Origin: Thermococcus profundus
GTDB lineage: Archaea; Methanobacteriota_B; Thermococci; Thermococcales; Thermococcaceae
DNA length: 64,000 nucleotides
NCBI RefSeq assembly: GCF_002214585.1
Contig: NZ_CP014862.1
Coordinates: 1,302,001-1,366,000 of the forward strand
Direction of reading: 5' to 3'
Both the position numbers and the translations under genes were made by a program. The notes below the pieces were generated by a model. That model did not search any database, was not told where the DNA came from, and saw only the letters and a program-made list of their open reading frames with translations. This document shows positions 1 to 10,844 of the stretch, piece after piece (the stretch's first letter is position 1; every line of letters starts with the position of its first letter).

Positions 1-111
1 GCCCTCCTTCTCAGCCTTCTCGGCGAAGATGAGGTACTTCATGTGAGCCATACTCTCCCCGGCAAAGGCCTCCTCCAGAAACTTCCTTGTCATTGCCCTT
101 TTGACTGTCAT
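1..111 (-). CDS. Rubrerythrin-like ferritin-family protein (5' part only)
   Basis: The first 37 codons are visible before the window edge; the 3' end is missing. The N-terminus (MTVKRAMTRKFLEEAFAGES, then MAHMKYLIFAEKAEKEG) matches the first helix of rubrerythrins, where the Glu of the FAGES segment is a di-iron ligand. Rubrerythrins act in the cytoplasm as peroxide reductases within the rubredoxin/superoxide-reductase oxygen defence of anaerobes. A TATA-like stretch (TTTTTATAC on the minus strand, about 153-161) lies some 45 bases upstream and a GGTGGTG ribosome binding site precedes the ATG. The family call is fairly sure; the subtype needs the missing C-terminal rubredoxin-like part. Confidence 0.8.
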   Translation of the reverse strand, partial: MTVKRAMTRKFLEEAFAGESMAHMKYLIFAEKAEKEG

Positions 112-174
112 CTACACCACCTTGAAAATCATCAACCTTATTTGTCCGTTGATGTATAAAAATGTTTCCTGAAC

Positions 175-462
175 CTAAGGTTTGCCTTTATCCCTGCCGA
201 GAAGTTTGTACTTCACAACGTAGCGGCCGTGTTCGAACTCATCCTCCTCCGCTTCAAGAACTTCGACGGGCTCAATCCTAAGTCCAAAGTCCATCGCATC
301 CCACTTGATATCCTCAAAGTAATCGTAGAGGCCGCAGGTGGCACAGAAGGATCCCTCAAATTCCAGGATGATCTCGTCACCGGTTATTTCTCGTATCCTT
401 GCAACGGCCTCACTGCCGTGAAGTTTATTGAATTCATTAATTACACGATTGAGTTCTTCCAT
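175..462 (-). CDS. Conserved small hypothetical protein with CxxC motif
   Basis: This is a 95-aa acidic soluble protein with no signal peptide or membrane segment. A central FCATCGLYDYFEDI stretch holds a CxxC pair that could bind metal or form a redox disulfide. The ATG follows GTGGTGATTAAATT, a plausible ribosome binding site. It starts 3 bases after the stop of the upstream gene (466-741), so the two are almost certainly one transcript. The arrangement around the CxxC faintly recalls the NifU C-terminal domain, but I would not name it on that. Function unknown. Confidence 0.7.
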   Translation of the reverse strand: MEELNRVINEFNKLHGSEAVARIREITGDEIILEFEGSFCATCGLYDYFEDIKWDAMDFGLRIEPVEVLEAEEDEFEHGRYVVKYKLLGRDKGKP

Positions 463-465
463 AAT

Positions 466-741
466 TTAATCACCACCGATGTAGTCGATGGCCTCTTCGA
501 GGAAGTCTTCAAAGGCCTCTTTATCGATCTCCTCCAGTCTAAGCCCGAACCCATCCCAGAGAGTCCAGCGGACTGCGATGTTTTCCCTGTCAGTTTCCGC
601 GATCACGAGTCCAAAGGGCATATCCCAATCCCAATGGTGCTTGGAGAACGTCACATGGAATCCCCCCTCCAGCTCATTCAGTATGGGCCCGCACGTCTTA
701 AGCGGTCCAACAGAGGTCCTGGCGAATCCAGCGTATGGCAT
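466..741 (-). CDS. Small hypothetical protein, first gene of a two-gene operon
   Basis: The 91-aa product begins MPYAGFARTS. I prefer this ATG to one nine codons upstream because GAGGTGAGAGG sits right before it, while the upstream ATG falls in a TATA-like stretch (AATATAAAAC). The protein is Trp- and acidic-rich (HHWDWDMPFG, WTLWDGFGL) with an acidic C-terminal helix, and shows no membrane segment or known motif. A second TATA candidate (TTTAAAG, about 790-797 on the minus strand) is better spaced for a short leader. Function unknown. Confidence 0.65.
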   Translation of the reverse strand: MPYAGFARTSVGPLKTCGPILNELEGGFHVTFSKHHWDWDMPFGLVIAETDRENIAVRWTLWDGFGLRLEEIDKEAFEDFLEEAIDYIGGD

Positions 742-988
742 CCTCTCACCTCGAGTTTTATATTCCACACATTAAGTTTGGCTTTCAAACTTTAAAGGTT
801 TTCTCTTTGACAGACAGTCCCTCTTCAGTGGATCCCTCCACAAGGCCGGCGTTGCACGAAGGCACTCGGTCTGCAAGTCTGGGTCTAAAATTGGATTTTC
901 CCTGCAGGCTTTTGAATTAACGGGGTCTGGTCTCTTATCCACCTGTTAGGACGAAACTTTCAAAAGAAGTGTAAAATAAACGGGTGGA

Positions 989-1465
989 TCACCCTCCAGA
1001 CCCCTTCACCTTTTCGACGACGTGAATGCCCTCTATCCTCGTGAACGGGTATTGGCCGTTCTCGTCCTTCTCCACTGCCTTTACCATGTCCCATATCGTC
1101 AGAAGGGCAACGCTGACGCCCGTGAGGGCTTCCATCTCGACGCCCGTCTTGTAGTAGGCCCTTACCTCGCAGGTGGCCTCTATGTAATCCTCCCCGAACT
1201 CAAACGAAATGTCGACGCCGGTGAGCGGTATCGGGTGGCAGAGGGGGATGAGCTCCGGCGTTTTCTTCACGGCCAGAATGCCAGCTATCTGCGCCGCCGC
1301 TATGACGTTCCCTTTCTTTGCCTTCCCGGCTTTGATAAGCTCTATCGTCTTCGGCTTCAGCCTTATCCTGCCCTTTGCAACGGCCTTCCTGAAGACCACG
1401 TCCTTGTGGCCCACCTCAACCATCTTGACGCCCTTCTCATCGACGTGGGTGAGTTCCCTGCCCAT
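989..1465 (-). CDS. moaC: Cyclic pyranopterin monophosphate synthase MoaC
   Basis: MoaC works with MoaA to convert GTP to cyclic pyranopterin monophosphate, the first stage of molybdopterin (here probably tungstopterin) cofactor synthesis, in the cytoplasm. The 158-aa product has the family's [16 protein letters not shown] start, the [14 protein letters not shown] active-site segment and the [22 protein letters not shown] segment. Length matches the family. The ATG at 1465 follows GGTGATAGA; an in-frame extension of 30 codons upstream has no family similarity and is rejected. It diverges from the esterase lipoprotein gene. Confidence 0.95.
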   Translation of the reverse strand: MGRELTHVDEKGVKMVEVGHKDVVFRKAVAKGRIRLKPKTIELIKAGKAKKGNVIAAAQIAGILAVKKTPELIPLCHPIPLTGVDISFEFGEDYIEATCEVRAYYKTGVEMEALTGVSVALLTIWDMVKAVEKDENGQYPFTRIEGIHVVEKVKGSGG

Positions 1466-1573
1466 TCTATCACCGGAGAACTTTGGAGCCAGAGAATAAA
1501 ACGTTTCCGCGGTGGTCAGCTCTGGGCTTCGAAAGAAAAATAAGTCCATTCCCAAATCAGTGACGGTGATAAC

Positions 1574-2986
1574 ATGAAACCCGGTATAGCGAGGCTCTTA
1601 GCCATCATAGTATCAGTTTTAATCGTTGCGTCGAGCGGATGCATGGGCGGGGGCGAGAAGACAGCATCGTCTTCTCCCAGCCGAACGTCAACCACCGCAA
1701 CCCCGGCCTCCGGAAGTCCTACCACTCAAACAACATCAACAGCTCCCATCACGAGCACGGCCTCCGAGACAAGGACCTCTCCAAGCTCCACTGTAACTGC
1801 AAGCCCGAGCACGACCACCGCTATCTCCCACACCCACACCACAACGACGACAACCACGACCACTACAACCACCAGTACCGCTGAGACATCAGGGACGGTC
1901 AAAGTTACGTTCATTGTCTCGGTCCCTGACTACACCCCCAAGAACGACTCGATTTACATAGCGGGAGACTTTAATGGGTGGAACCCGGGAGATGAGGCGT
2001 ACAAACTCCAGAAGCGCGATGATGGGAAGTGGGCGATAACGCTCGAATTCCCCCGTGGAAAGGTCATAGAGTTCAAGTTCACGCGCGGCTCTTGGGAGAC
2101 CGTCGAGAAGGGCAAGAACGGCGAGGAGATTCCAAACCGGAGGTTTGTCTTCAGAAGCAGCGGGACCTACGAGTTCACCGTCTACAACTGGCGCGACTAC
2201 GTGGAGGAAGTAGGGGTTGGCGAACACACGGTAACCGGAAACGTCAAGACGTTCAAGATGTTCATCCCCCAGCTCAACAGGACGAGGAGGATATGGGTGT
2301 ACCTCCCACCAGACTACGAGACAAAAGAAAAGAAGCGCTACCCTGTCCTGTACATGTTCGACGGCCAGAACCTCTTCGACAGCGCAACTTCATTCGCAGG
2401 TGAATGGGGCGTCGACGAGGCCCTCGAAAGGCTCTACAACGAGAGCGGCTTCTCATTGATAGTTGTCGGTATCGACAACGGCGGAGATAAGAGGATCGAT
2501 GAATACGCCCCATGGGTGAACGGGGAGTACGGAAGGGGCGGCGAGGGCGACGCAATGGTTCGCTTCATAGTCGAGACCCTCAAACCGTACATCGACGCCC
2601 AGTACCGCACCGTTCCCAACGAGACCGGGATAATGGGCTCCTCGCTCGGTGGGCTGATGGCGGTCTACGCTGGCTTTGCCTACCCCGAGACGTTCAAATA
2701 CGTAGGAGCGATGAGCTCGGCCTTCTGGTTCAACCCCCAAATTTACGACTTCGTGAAGAACTCTACCTCCGGCCCAGTTAGGATTTACCTTGACTGGGGG
2801 ACGGATGAGGGGGACAACCCAACCGCCTTCGCCGAGAGCAACGAGAAAATGGTCCAAATTCTGAAGGAGAAGGGCTACGTGGAAGGGAAGAACCTCAAGG
2901 TCGTGGTCGATGAAGGAGGAGAGCACAACGAGTACTACTGGGGCAAACGCTTCCCGAATGCTGTGCTATGGCTCTTCGGCGGTTGA
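1574..2986 (+). CDS. Secreted lipoprotein: glycogen-binding-like domain plus alpha/beta-hydrolase esterase
   Basis: The 470-aa precursor has a lipobox-type signal peptide (VASSGC, Cys23), a Ser/Thr-rich linker to about residue 110, and an immunoglobulin-like domain at about 112-215 resembling CBM48/AMPK glycogen-binding modules ([12 protein letters not shown]). An esterase-D/enterochelin-esterase-type hydrolase follows. It shows the nucleophile elbow GSSLGG (Ser357), a candidate acid in [10 protein letters not shown] and a His in [10 protein letters not shown] near the end. It is probably anchored to the outer face of the membrane, the linker being likely glycosylated. The glucan-binding module suggests de-esterification of a polysaccharide, but the substrate is inferred only. 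GGTGATAAC precedes the ATG. Confidence 0.85.
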   Translation: MKPGIARLLAIIVSVLIVASSGCMGGGEKTASSSPSRTSTTATPASGSPTTQTTSTAPITSTASETRTSPSSTVTASPSTTTAISHTHTTTTTTTTTTTTSTAETSGTVKVTFIVSVPDYTPKNDSIYIAGDFNGWNPGDEAYKLQKRDDGKWAITLEFPRGKVIEFKFTRGSWETVEKGKNGEEIPNRRFVFRSSGTYEFTVYNWRDYVEEVGVGEHTVTGNVKTFKMFIPQLNRTRRIWVYLPPDYETKEKKRYPVLYMFDGQNLFDSATSFAGEWGVDEALERLYNESGFSLIVVGIDNGGDKRIDEYAPWVNGEYGRGGEGDAMVRFIVETLKPYIDAQYRTVPNETGIMGSSLGGLMAVYAGFAYPETFKYVGAMSSAFWFNPQIYDFVKNSTSGPVRIYLDWGTDEGDNPTAFAESNEKMVQILKEKGYVEGKNLKVVVDEGGEHNEYYWGKRFPNAVLWLFGG

Positions 2987-3016
2987 TTTTTAAACCCCCT
3001 CCACTTTTCTTCAAAC

Positions 3017-5364
<2,348 letters not shown>

Positions 5365-5540
5365 TCATTTCATCAATCAGGGGACTTAAATACCGAAAAT
5401 ATCTATTGAAATTTGCTTGAATGTACTATCATCTGTCTCTCACAGTATGTTCATCATCCAAAATTAATTAAAGTACAGACAGCAAAACTTATAATTTTAT
5501 ATGTTTTTACTCAGTTATCTTATATTTGGGAGGTCAAAAA

Positions 5541-6323
5541 ATGAGAGGTAGAGCATATAAAACTGTCGCACTGCTGTTGATAATCTTCGGCATCCTGGTC
5601 AATTTTGTTCCGGCGGCCTCTTATTATTTCGGAACCTACTCTCACGTTCCCCACAAGGGAGTTATCACCAATGGCAGTTCTCTTGATTATTACATGTTAA
5701 TCGGCCCATTCCCAGATAATAAGAGCGGTCAGTTATTTAATCTTGGCCTCGTGATTAACCCCACCTACCGCGGTAATGACGAGTACGAGGTCGGATATGA
5801 TGTATACAATCTTAGTGGGAGAAAAGGAGGCCTCAATCCCAACCTTTTGCCAAAGTTTCCATTCTACGCCTCGGGAGGAGTACATGAGGTTGGAGAGTAT
5901 CACAAGGCGGTCCAGGCTAACGATGACCTGATAGAACACCTCATATCCCCAAAGCCCCTCCCGGGCTGCTGGCTGAACGACACGTTCAACACATTTCCCA
6001 GCAAGTTCTACGGTATGCCGAGGGCATTCATGTGCGTTGGCAACGATACGAGGGGGATGTACGTGATCTTTGGAGACGGCCATTTCGTTCCAATCAACAT
6101 ACATCCGACCAATGCCACTTTCCTGCGGACGATCGTTCCGGAGGAGTACATCAACCCCGAATCAAAACCAGTGGTTGCAATCTTCCTCGGCTGGGGGAAC
6201 ACCGTTCCCAAACAGGACTGGAACGGCTGGTTAAAGTATGGCTTTGGTATTTCCTTCCCGCTCAACGTGGGCTTCGTGATAATCGGCATCCTCATGCTGA
6301 TAGTGGCGTCAAGGAGGGCCTGA
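5541..6323 (+). CDS. Membrane-anchored protein of unknown function in an ABC-type operon
   Basis: The 260-aa product has one N-terminal transmembrane segment (about 8-30) and one at the C-terminus (about 235-255), with a large hydrophilic domain between them that would face outside. The start is the ATG at 5541 because GGAGGT lies 6 bases upstream; a TTG five codons earlier would overlap that site. It is followed one base after its stop by an ABC ATPase and then a polytopic membrane protein, so the three are one operon. It may be an accessory or substrate-sensing component; no known family recognised. The 200 bases upstream are AT-rich and hold TATA-like sequences. Confidence 0.75.
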   Translation: MRGRAYKTVALLLIIFGILVNFVPAASYYFGTYSHVPHKGVITNGSSLDYYMLIGPFPDNKSGQLFNLGLVINPTYRGNDEYEVGYDVYNLSGRKGGLNPNLLPKFPFYASGGVHEVGEYHKAVQANDDLIEHLISPKPLPGCWLNDTFNTFPSKFYGMPRAFMCVGNDTRGMYVIFGDGHFVPINIHPTNATFLRTIVPEEYINPESKPVVAIFLGWGNTVPKQDWNGWLKYGFGISFPLNVGFVIIGILMLIVASRRA

Positions 6324-6324
6324 C

Positions 6325-7155
6325 GTGACGATTGAGATAAACGTCGAAGGCCTGAGCTTCAGCTACGATTCGCGGAACAGGGCGCTTGACAATGTTTCCT
6401 TTCACGTTGAGGGGGAGAGGATAGGGATAGTCGGCCAGAACGGGAGCGGAAAGACGACCCTCCTCTCCATCCTCATGGGCTTCCTGAAACCAGACGAGGG
6501 GAATGTCACGATCAACGGTATCATCCCTTCGAGGGAGCGGGGAAGGATCCTCAAGGTCTTCGCCCCTTCCTTTGAAAAGGGCCGCCTTCCCTACAGGATG
6601 AAGGTGAAGGAGCTCGTGGAACTCCTTGGAAAGGTCACGGGCGATCCCTCAGGGGTAAGAGAACTGGCGGAGGACATAGGGATAAGCACCTTCATGGACA
6701 AGAGGGTTTACGGCCTCTCCTCCGGTCAGGAGCAACTGGTGTGGATTTTCAATGCCCTGGCCGATCAGAACCGCATTCCTGCCCTTGATGAACCCTTCGT
6801 TCACCTCGACATCCATGCTTACAGGAGGGTCGTTAAGGCGCTTAAGGAACGCTTTGACAGCTACATACTCATCTCCCACGTCCCGGAGGATGTGGAACTC
6901 CTGACGGAGTCACTGGTGGTTCTTGAGATGGGGAAGGTCCGCTGGTACGGGCAGCTCTCCGGCCTTGAGCCTGCGTACGAGGTGTTTGTGCCATCGGGAG
7001 CGAACGTGGATCTTCCCGGAGTTCTAGTGGACTTTGGGAACGTCCTCGTGTGCAAATGCAGCCCGGAGCTGCTCGATTCCATGATGAAGGATGGTAAAAT
7101 CCTCGGATACAAACGTGCGGGGGTGCGGTTGCTCTATGCTCAAGTACTCGACTGA
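6325..7155 (+). CDS. ABC transporter ATP-binding protein
   Basis: The 276-aa cytoplasmic ATPase has Walker A GQNGSGKTTL, a signature-like GLSSGQEQL, a Walker B-like PALDEPF and a switch His in ILISHVPED. The order and spacing are those of CcmA/drug-exporter-type ABC ATPases. The signature (SSGQE rather than LSGGQ) and Walker B (PALDE) are slightly unusual. The GTG start lies one base beyond the TGA of the upstream gene. The last 20 bases overlap the start of the membrane partner. Together the three genes look like a small exporter or membrane-remodelling ABC system; the substrate cannot be told from sequence. Confidence 0.92.
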   Translation: MTIEINVEGLSFSYDSRNRALDNVSFHVEGERIGIVGQNGSGKTTLLSILMGFLKPDEGNVTINGIIPSRERGRILKVFAPSFEKGRLPYRMKVKELVELLGKVTGDPSGVRELAEDIGISTFMDKRVYGLSSGQEQLVWIFNALADQNRIPALDEPFVHLDIHAYRRVVKALKERFDSYILISHVPEDVELLTESLVVLEMGKVRWYGQLSGLEPAYEVFVPSGANVDLPGVLVDFGNVLVCKCSPELLDSMMKDGKILGYKRAGVRLLYAQVLD

Positions 7156-7828
7156 GATGTACCTTAAGGAGATACTGGCTAGCTCCACCTACTGGCTCGT
7201 GCTGGCCCTTCTTTTAGGAACCGAGTACTTTGCCATTACCCAATATAAGGAAGACCTCGCCTTCGTGGAGGTTCTCCAGTTCATAGCGATACCGGTGTAC
7301 ATATTCCTCGTCGCCGTCCCCTTCTTCACGGAGGACAGGGTTCTAACGTTCGAGCTCGTCATGTTCAGGGACTGGCTGACGGTTCCCCTTGCCAGGATGC
7401 TCTCCCTTCTGATTGCTCTGCTCCCTTTCCTCTTGACAACGATTGGGATAGCATGGGGAATGAATGAACAACCCTTCGCACTCCCCATCTTGGCATCCAC
7501 ACTCTTTTATGCCTCTCTGGTGCTCCTGATAACGGTCTTTGGTGGCGGGGGCAAAGTCTACATCCTCTCGATGGGGGCTCTCTTCATGCTCCCTTTCTCC
7601 TCGCTGGTTCTCATTCAGAACCAGGCGAGCATGGGTAACACCGTTGGAGGGCTCATCGGTTATCTCACCTACATAATGTCCCCCGTGTACGGTCTCCACG
7701 TCCATAACTCGGGCGTGCTAACGATCAGCGCCTCCGCGGGAAACGATGTCACGTTCCTTCTTTCAGCAGTATGGATGATTTTATACCTTCTAATCTCTCA
7801 GGTGAGGAACGTGAAGCCCTCTGGCTGA
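7136..7828 (+). CDS. ABC transporter permease-like polytopic membrane protein
   Basis: The 230-aa product begins MLKYSTEMYLKEI and has about six hydrophobic segments (near residues 17-33, 45-65, 80-110, 115-135, 140-170 and 205-225), typical of ABC-2-type permeases. The ATG overlaps the ATPase gene by 20 bases, implying translational coupling. It is taken as the permease half of the ABC unit because of context and topology, since permease sequences of this kind carry few motifs. Its TGA is immediately followed (7829) by the stop codon of the convergent oxidoreductase gene. Confidence 0.75.
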   Translation: MLKYSTEMYLKEILASSTYWLVLALLLGTEYFAITQYKEDLAFVEVLQFIAIPVYIFLVAVPFFTEDRVLTFELVMFRDWLTVPLARMLSLLIALLPFLLTTIGIAWGMNEQPFALPILASTLFYASLVLLITVFGGGGKVYILSMGALFMLPFSSLVLIQNQASMGNTVGGLIGYLTYIMSPVYGLHVHNSGVLTISASAGNDVTFLLSAVWMILYLLISQVRNVKPSG

Positions 7829-8875
7829 TCAGCACTTTCCATTTATCACCTGGTTAACGAGCCTCGCCGCCATAGAAACTGGAAACACCCTCTTTGGAGC
7901 TTTCTTGAGGAGCCACTCTTCTATCTCCTTTGCCCTCGCTTTTCCTTCTCTCATCGCAGTCCCAATGTTCCTGGGTGCGACCACGTCACCCGCGAAGAAG
8001 ATGCCGGCGTCCTTCAGTATCTCCTCGCTGGCGCAGACGACTTCCCTTATAGGGCTAGTGGGGAGCTGGCCGATAGCGTAAGCGACGATGTCGGCGTCGA
8101 GAAGGAAGTGCTCGTCCGTCGTGATGACGTTTCCCTCCTCTATCCTCGTCTTAGCAAACTCGACTCCTTGAACCCCTCCTTCTCCGATTATCCTCACTGG
8201 AGTGGCGAACTCTATGAACTCCACACCCTCGCTGATAAGCTTCCTGATCTCGGCCTTTGCGTAGCTGTGCTCCAGACCCCTCCTGTAAACCATTGTTATC
8301 TTTTCTGCTCCAAGGAGCCTGCCCTCGATGGCAACGTCAACCGCCGTGTAGCCGGCTCCGATAACAACAACGTGCTTGCCCTTGAAGTCGGGTATCCTAT
8401 CCCAGGAGTAGTAACCTATTCTTGCCATTTTTATGTGGTGGAGCAGGGTGAGGGCGTCGTAAACACCCGAAAGCTCCACCCCCGGAATTTTCAGCTTCCT
8501 CGGCCTCCATGCTCCAGTGGCTATGAGAAGTGCATCGAACTCACTGAGGAGCCTCTCCAGCGAGATGAAGCGCTCTGCCCACTCGTCGCCCAGCTCTCTG
8601 GGAGAGTCGTAGACTACCTTCGTCCTGAAGTGGAAGTTCGCCCCAAGTTTCTCGAGGTCTTTTACCCCTTCTCTAACGGCCTTTATTGGTATTCTTACCT
8701 CAGGGATTCCAAAGGCGACCATTCCCCCACCTTCGGGCATTTTCTCATAGACATGCACCTCGTAGCCCCTGCATGCGAGGTAGCCGGCCGCCGTTAACCC
8801 CGCGGGTCCAGCACCAATGATGGCTATTCTGAAAGGCTTCGGCTCTCCTTTTTCCCTACAGATGTAGAACTTCAC
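7829..8875 (-). CDS. NAD(P)H-dependent FAD oxidoreductase, glutamate synthase small-subunit type
   Basis: The 348-aa protein has an FAD-binding Rossmann motif IIGAGPAGLTAAGYL near the N-terminus, the family hallmark GGGMVAFGIPEVRIP, a second (NAD(P)H) nucleotide motif VVIGAGYTAVDVAIE and a C-terminal GIFFAGDVV FAD-contact segment. The N-terminal two-[4Fe-4S] domain of full GltD/NfnB proteins is absent, so it is a short stand-alone version. The GTG at 8875 follows GGGGTGATAAC; ten upstream codons are not needed. It may pass electrons from NAD(P)H to a partner protein, perhaps in sulfur or ferredoxin metabolism; the substrate is not deducible. A GTTn3AAC SurR-like site lies in its promoter region. 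Confidence 0.85.
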   Translation of the reverse strand: MKFYICREKGEPKPFRIAIIGAGPAGLTAAGYLACRGYEVHVYEKMPEGGGMVAFGIPEVRIPIKAVREGVKDLEKLGANFHFRTKVVYDSPRELGDEWAERFISLERLLSEFDALLIATGAWRPRKLKIPGVELSGVYDALTLLHHIKMARIGYYSWDRIPDFKGKHVVVIGAGYTAVDVAIEGRLLGAEKITMVYRRGLEHSYAKAEIRKLISEGVEFIEFATPVRIIGEGGVQGVEFAKTRIEEGNVITTDEHFLLDADIVAYAIGQLPTSPIREVVCASEEILKDAGIFFAGDVVAPRNIGTAMREGKARAKEIEEWLLKKAPKRVFPVSMAARLVNQVINGKC

Positions 8876-8919
8876 GTTATCACCCCAAAATTTTTCAGAA
8901 TTCACAATTTTAACAAAAA

Positions 8920-8928
8920 GTTTTCAAC
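8920..8928. promoter_or_regulatory. Candidate SurR-type operator (GTTn3AAC)
   Basis: The sequence GTTTTCAAC matches the GTTn3AAC consensus known for the redox-responsive regulator SurR of Thermococcales. It lies between a TATA-like box (ATAAAAAG on the minus strand reading, about 8938-8945) and the start of the oxidoreductase gene, a position suggesting repression. The consensus is short and the region is AT-rich, so chance is possible. Confidence 0.35.
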
Positions 8929-9010
8929 TTTAAGGCACTTTTTATGAAAATTTTGCACATATGGCAAAAATCTCCCAAATTCAGGAAGCCTAATTCGTCG
9001 AAGAGACAAG

Positions 9011-9019
9011 GTTATTAAC
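9011..9019. promoter_or_regulatory. Second GTTn3AAC site overlapping the SDR gene TATA region
   Basis: GTTATTAAC fits the SurR half-site consensus and overlaps the TATA-like TTATTAA that lies about 25 bases before the short-chain dehydrogenase ATG. With the site at 8920-8928 it makes two matches in one 165-base divergent intergenic region. Weak individually because of length and AT content. Confidence 0.3.
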
Positions 9020-9040
9020 CTTTTTGTCCGAGGGAATGAC

Positions 9041-9847
9041 ATGAGCGTGAAAATCGACCTCAACGGGCTTAGGGTCATCGTCACTGCATCATCGAGGGGC
9101 ATCGGCTTTAACGTCGCACGTGAGCTTCTGAAAAGGGGAGCGCGTGTTGTCATAAGCTCCAGAAACGAAGAGCACCTCTCGGAAGCAAAGAAAGAACTTG
9201 AGGAGTTAGGGGAGGTTTACACCGTAAGGGCCAACCTATACGACCAGAGGGATCTGGAAGACCTTGTAAAGACTTCCTGGGAGCTTCTCAGTGGGGTTGA
9301 CGCCCTCGTCTGGAACGCAGGGAACGTCAGATGTGAGCCCTGCCTTCTCCACGGGGCTACCTATATGGACTGGCTCGAAGCGGCCGCACTCCACTCCGTT
9401 GCGCCCGGCTATCTCACGACACTTTTAGTTCAGACATGGCTTGAGAAAAAGATGACGGGAACGCTAGTTTATCTCAACTCGGTCTCCGTAAAAGAGCCCA
9501 TGCCCCCACTGGTTCTAGCTGACGTGACGAGAGCTGGATTAATCCAGCTGGCCAAGAGCGTTTCGAGGACTTATGGGAAGAAAGGCATCAGGGCATATTC
9601 CGTGCTCCTAGGGAGTTTTGACACCCCCGGCGCGAGGGAGAACCTCCTACAGCTAGCCGAAGAAAGAGGTGAACCCTTTGAGAAAACGTGGGAGCGGGAG
9701 GTTTTAGCTAGAACACCACTCCACAGAACCGGCAGATGGGAGGAGCTTGGGTCACTCATCGCTTTCCTCCTGAGCGAGGAATCCGAATACATGCTCGGCT
9801 CGACGATCGTTATAGACGGTGCAATGACTAGGGCAGTGGATATCTGA
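9041..9847 (+). CDS. Atypical short-chain dehydrogenase/reductase
   Basis: The 268-aa protein has a Rossmann start (VTASSRGIGFNVARELL, where classical members have TGxxxGIG), the WNAGN segment equivalent to NAG, a Ser in LNSVSV and a C-terminal LGSTIVIDGAM. In the helix that normally carries the catalytic YxxxK, the sequence reads LVLADVTRAGLIQLAKS: Tyr and Lys are replaced by Ala and Arg. A subgroup of prokaryotic SDRs with RAG in this position exists, so this is probably a real subfamily with altered chemistry, not a broken gene. Substrate unknown. It diverges from the FAD oxidoreductase. Confidence 0.85.
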   Translation: MSVKIDLNGLRVIVTASSRGIGFNVARELLKRGARVVISSRNEEHLSEAKKELEELGEVYTVRANLYDQRDLEDLVKTSWELLSGVDALVWNAGNVRCEPCLLHGATYMDWLEAAALHSVAPGYLTTLLVQTWLEKKMTGTLVYLNSVSVKEPMPPLVLADVTRAGLIQLAKSVSRTYGKKGIRAYSVLLGSFDTPGARENLLQLAEERGEPFEKTWEREVLARTPLHRTGRWEELGSLIAFLLSEESEYMLGSTIVIDGAMTRAVDI

Positions 9848-9913
9848 CAAAGAGGGGTTTCTATTTTTCTTCAAAGAGAATTCCTGAAAAGATGAAATGA
9901 ACGAGGAACAAAC

Positions 9914-10786
9914 TCAGAAGTAGATCCCCATCTCTTCCGCTATCTTCCTGAGCCTCTCTATCCTCGCCTCCGTTGGCGGGTGGCTGGCGAAGAGGTTCGC
10001 TATGCTCATGCCCCTGAAGGGGTTCACGATGAACATGTGGGCTGTTGCAACGTTACCTCCTCTCATTGGGCGGTACCTGACCGCCTGCTCTATCTTCATC
10101 AGCGCACTTGCTAAAGCGTGGGGCTTGCCGCTTATCCTCGCTCCCCCTTCGTCAGCAAGGAACTCCCTTGAGCGGCTTATGGCGGCCTGAATTAGCATGG
10201 CAGCTATTGGAGCGAGAATCGCAACGAGTATCGCCCCTATTACCTCACCACCGTCGTCTCTATCCCTGCTGAAACCTCCAAAGATCGCTATCCAGCGGGC
10301 CCAGTAGGCAAGCTGCATTATTGCACCCGCCATTGCCGCGGCTACGGTTCCTATGAGTATGTCCCTGTTCTTCACGTGTGTTAGCTCGTGGCCAATAACC
10401 CCTTCCAGCTCATCCCGGTTGAGGATTCTGAGGAGGCCCTGGGTCACGGCCACTACAGCGTGCTTTGGGTCCCTTCCCGTTGCGAAGGCATTGGGGGTTT
10501 CCGTTGGAACTATCGCCACCCTCGGAGTTGGCAGGCCGGCCCTTTCAGCCAGGTCTCTGACTATAGCATACAGTTCCGGAGCCTCGCTCTCGTCAACTAT
10601 CCTCGCGTTGTACCAGCTCAGCACGATTCTGTCGCTGTACCAATAGGTGAAGAAGTTGAATATCAGAGAGAAGATGAACATCATCAGTGCCCAGCTCGGC
10701 CCGCCGAAGAGATAGCCTATGCCCATGAGAAGGCCGGTAAGCACCGCCATGAGGAAGCCAGTTCTCAACCACATTATGAGTCCCAT
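9914..10786 (-). CDS. htpX: HtpX-type membrane zinc metalloprotease (M48)
   Basis: The 290-aa protein has two N-terminal transmembrane segments (about 8-28 and 30-50), the zinc-binding catalytic motif [10 protein letters not shown], two further hydrophobic segments near 140-160 and 175-205, and the third zinc ligand Glu in [10 protein letters not shown]. HtpX degrades damaged membrane proteins at the cytoplasmic face. The ATG at 10786 follows GAGGTGAGAAGG; a 7-codon extension upstream is rejected. Its neighbours include the thermosome, consistent with a protein-quality-control region, though they are separate transcripts. Confidence 0.95.
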   Translation of the reverse strand: MGLIMWLRTGFLMAVLTGLLMGIGYLFGGPSWALMMFIFSLIFNFFTYWYSDRIVLSWYNARIVDESEAPELYAIVRDLAERAGLPTPRVAIVPTETPNAFATGRDPKHAVVAVTQGLLRILNRDELEGVIGHELTHVKNRDILIGTVAAAMAGAIMQLAYWARWIAIFGGFSRDRDDGGEVIGAILVAILAPIAAMLIQAAISRSREFLADEGGARISGKPHALASALMKIEQAVRYRPMRGGNVATAHMFIVNPFRGMSIANLFASHPPTEARIERLRKIAEEMGIYF

Positions 10787-10844
10787 CCTTCTCACCTCCG
10801 AATTCAATTAAAATAACGGTAGGGTACTAAAATCTTTTGGTCGC

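Noticed and set aside
466-768. Upstream ATG at 768 as start of the small hypothetical gene
   Set aside because: It lies in a TATA-like sequence without a ribosome binding site, while the ATG at 741 has GAGGTGAGAGG.
769-988. Possible RNA gene in the 220-base gap before moaC
   Set aside because: I found no tRNA fold, C/D boxes or H/ACA hairpins there; only promoter-like AT-rich DNA at its left end.
1459-1470. TATCAC near the moaC start as half of a glycolytic regulator site
   Set aside because: It is the reverse complement of the GGTGATA ribosome binding site and has no GTGATA partner at N5.
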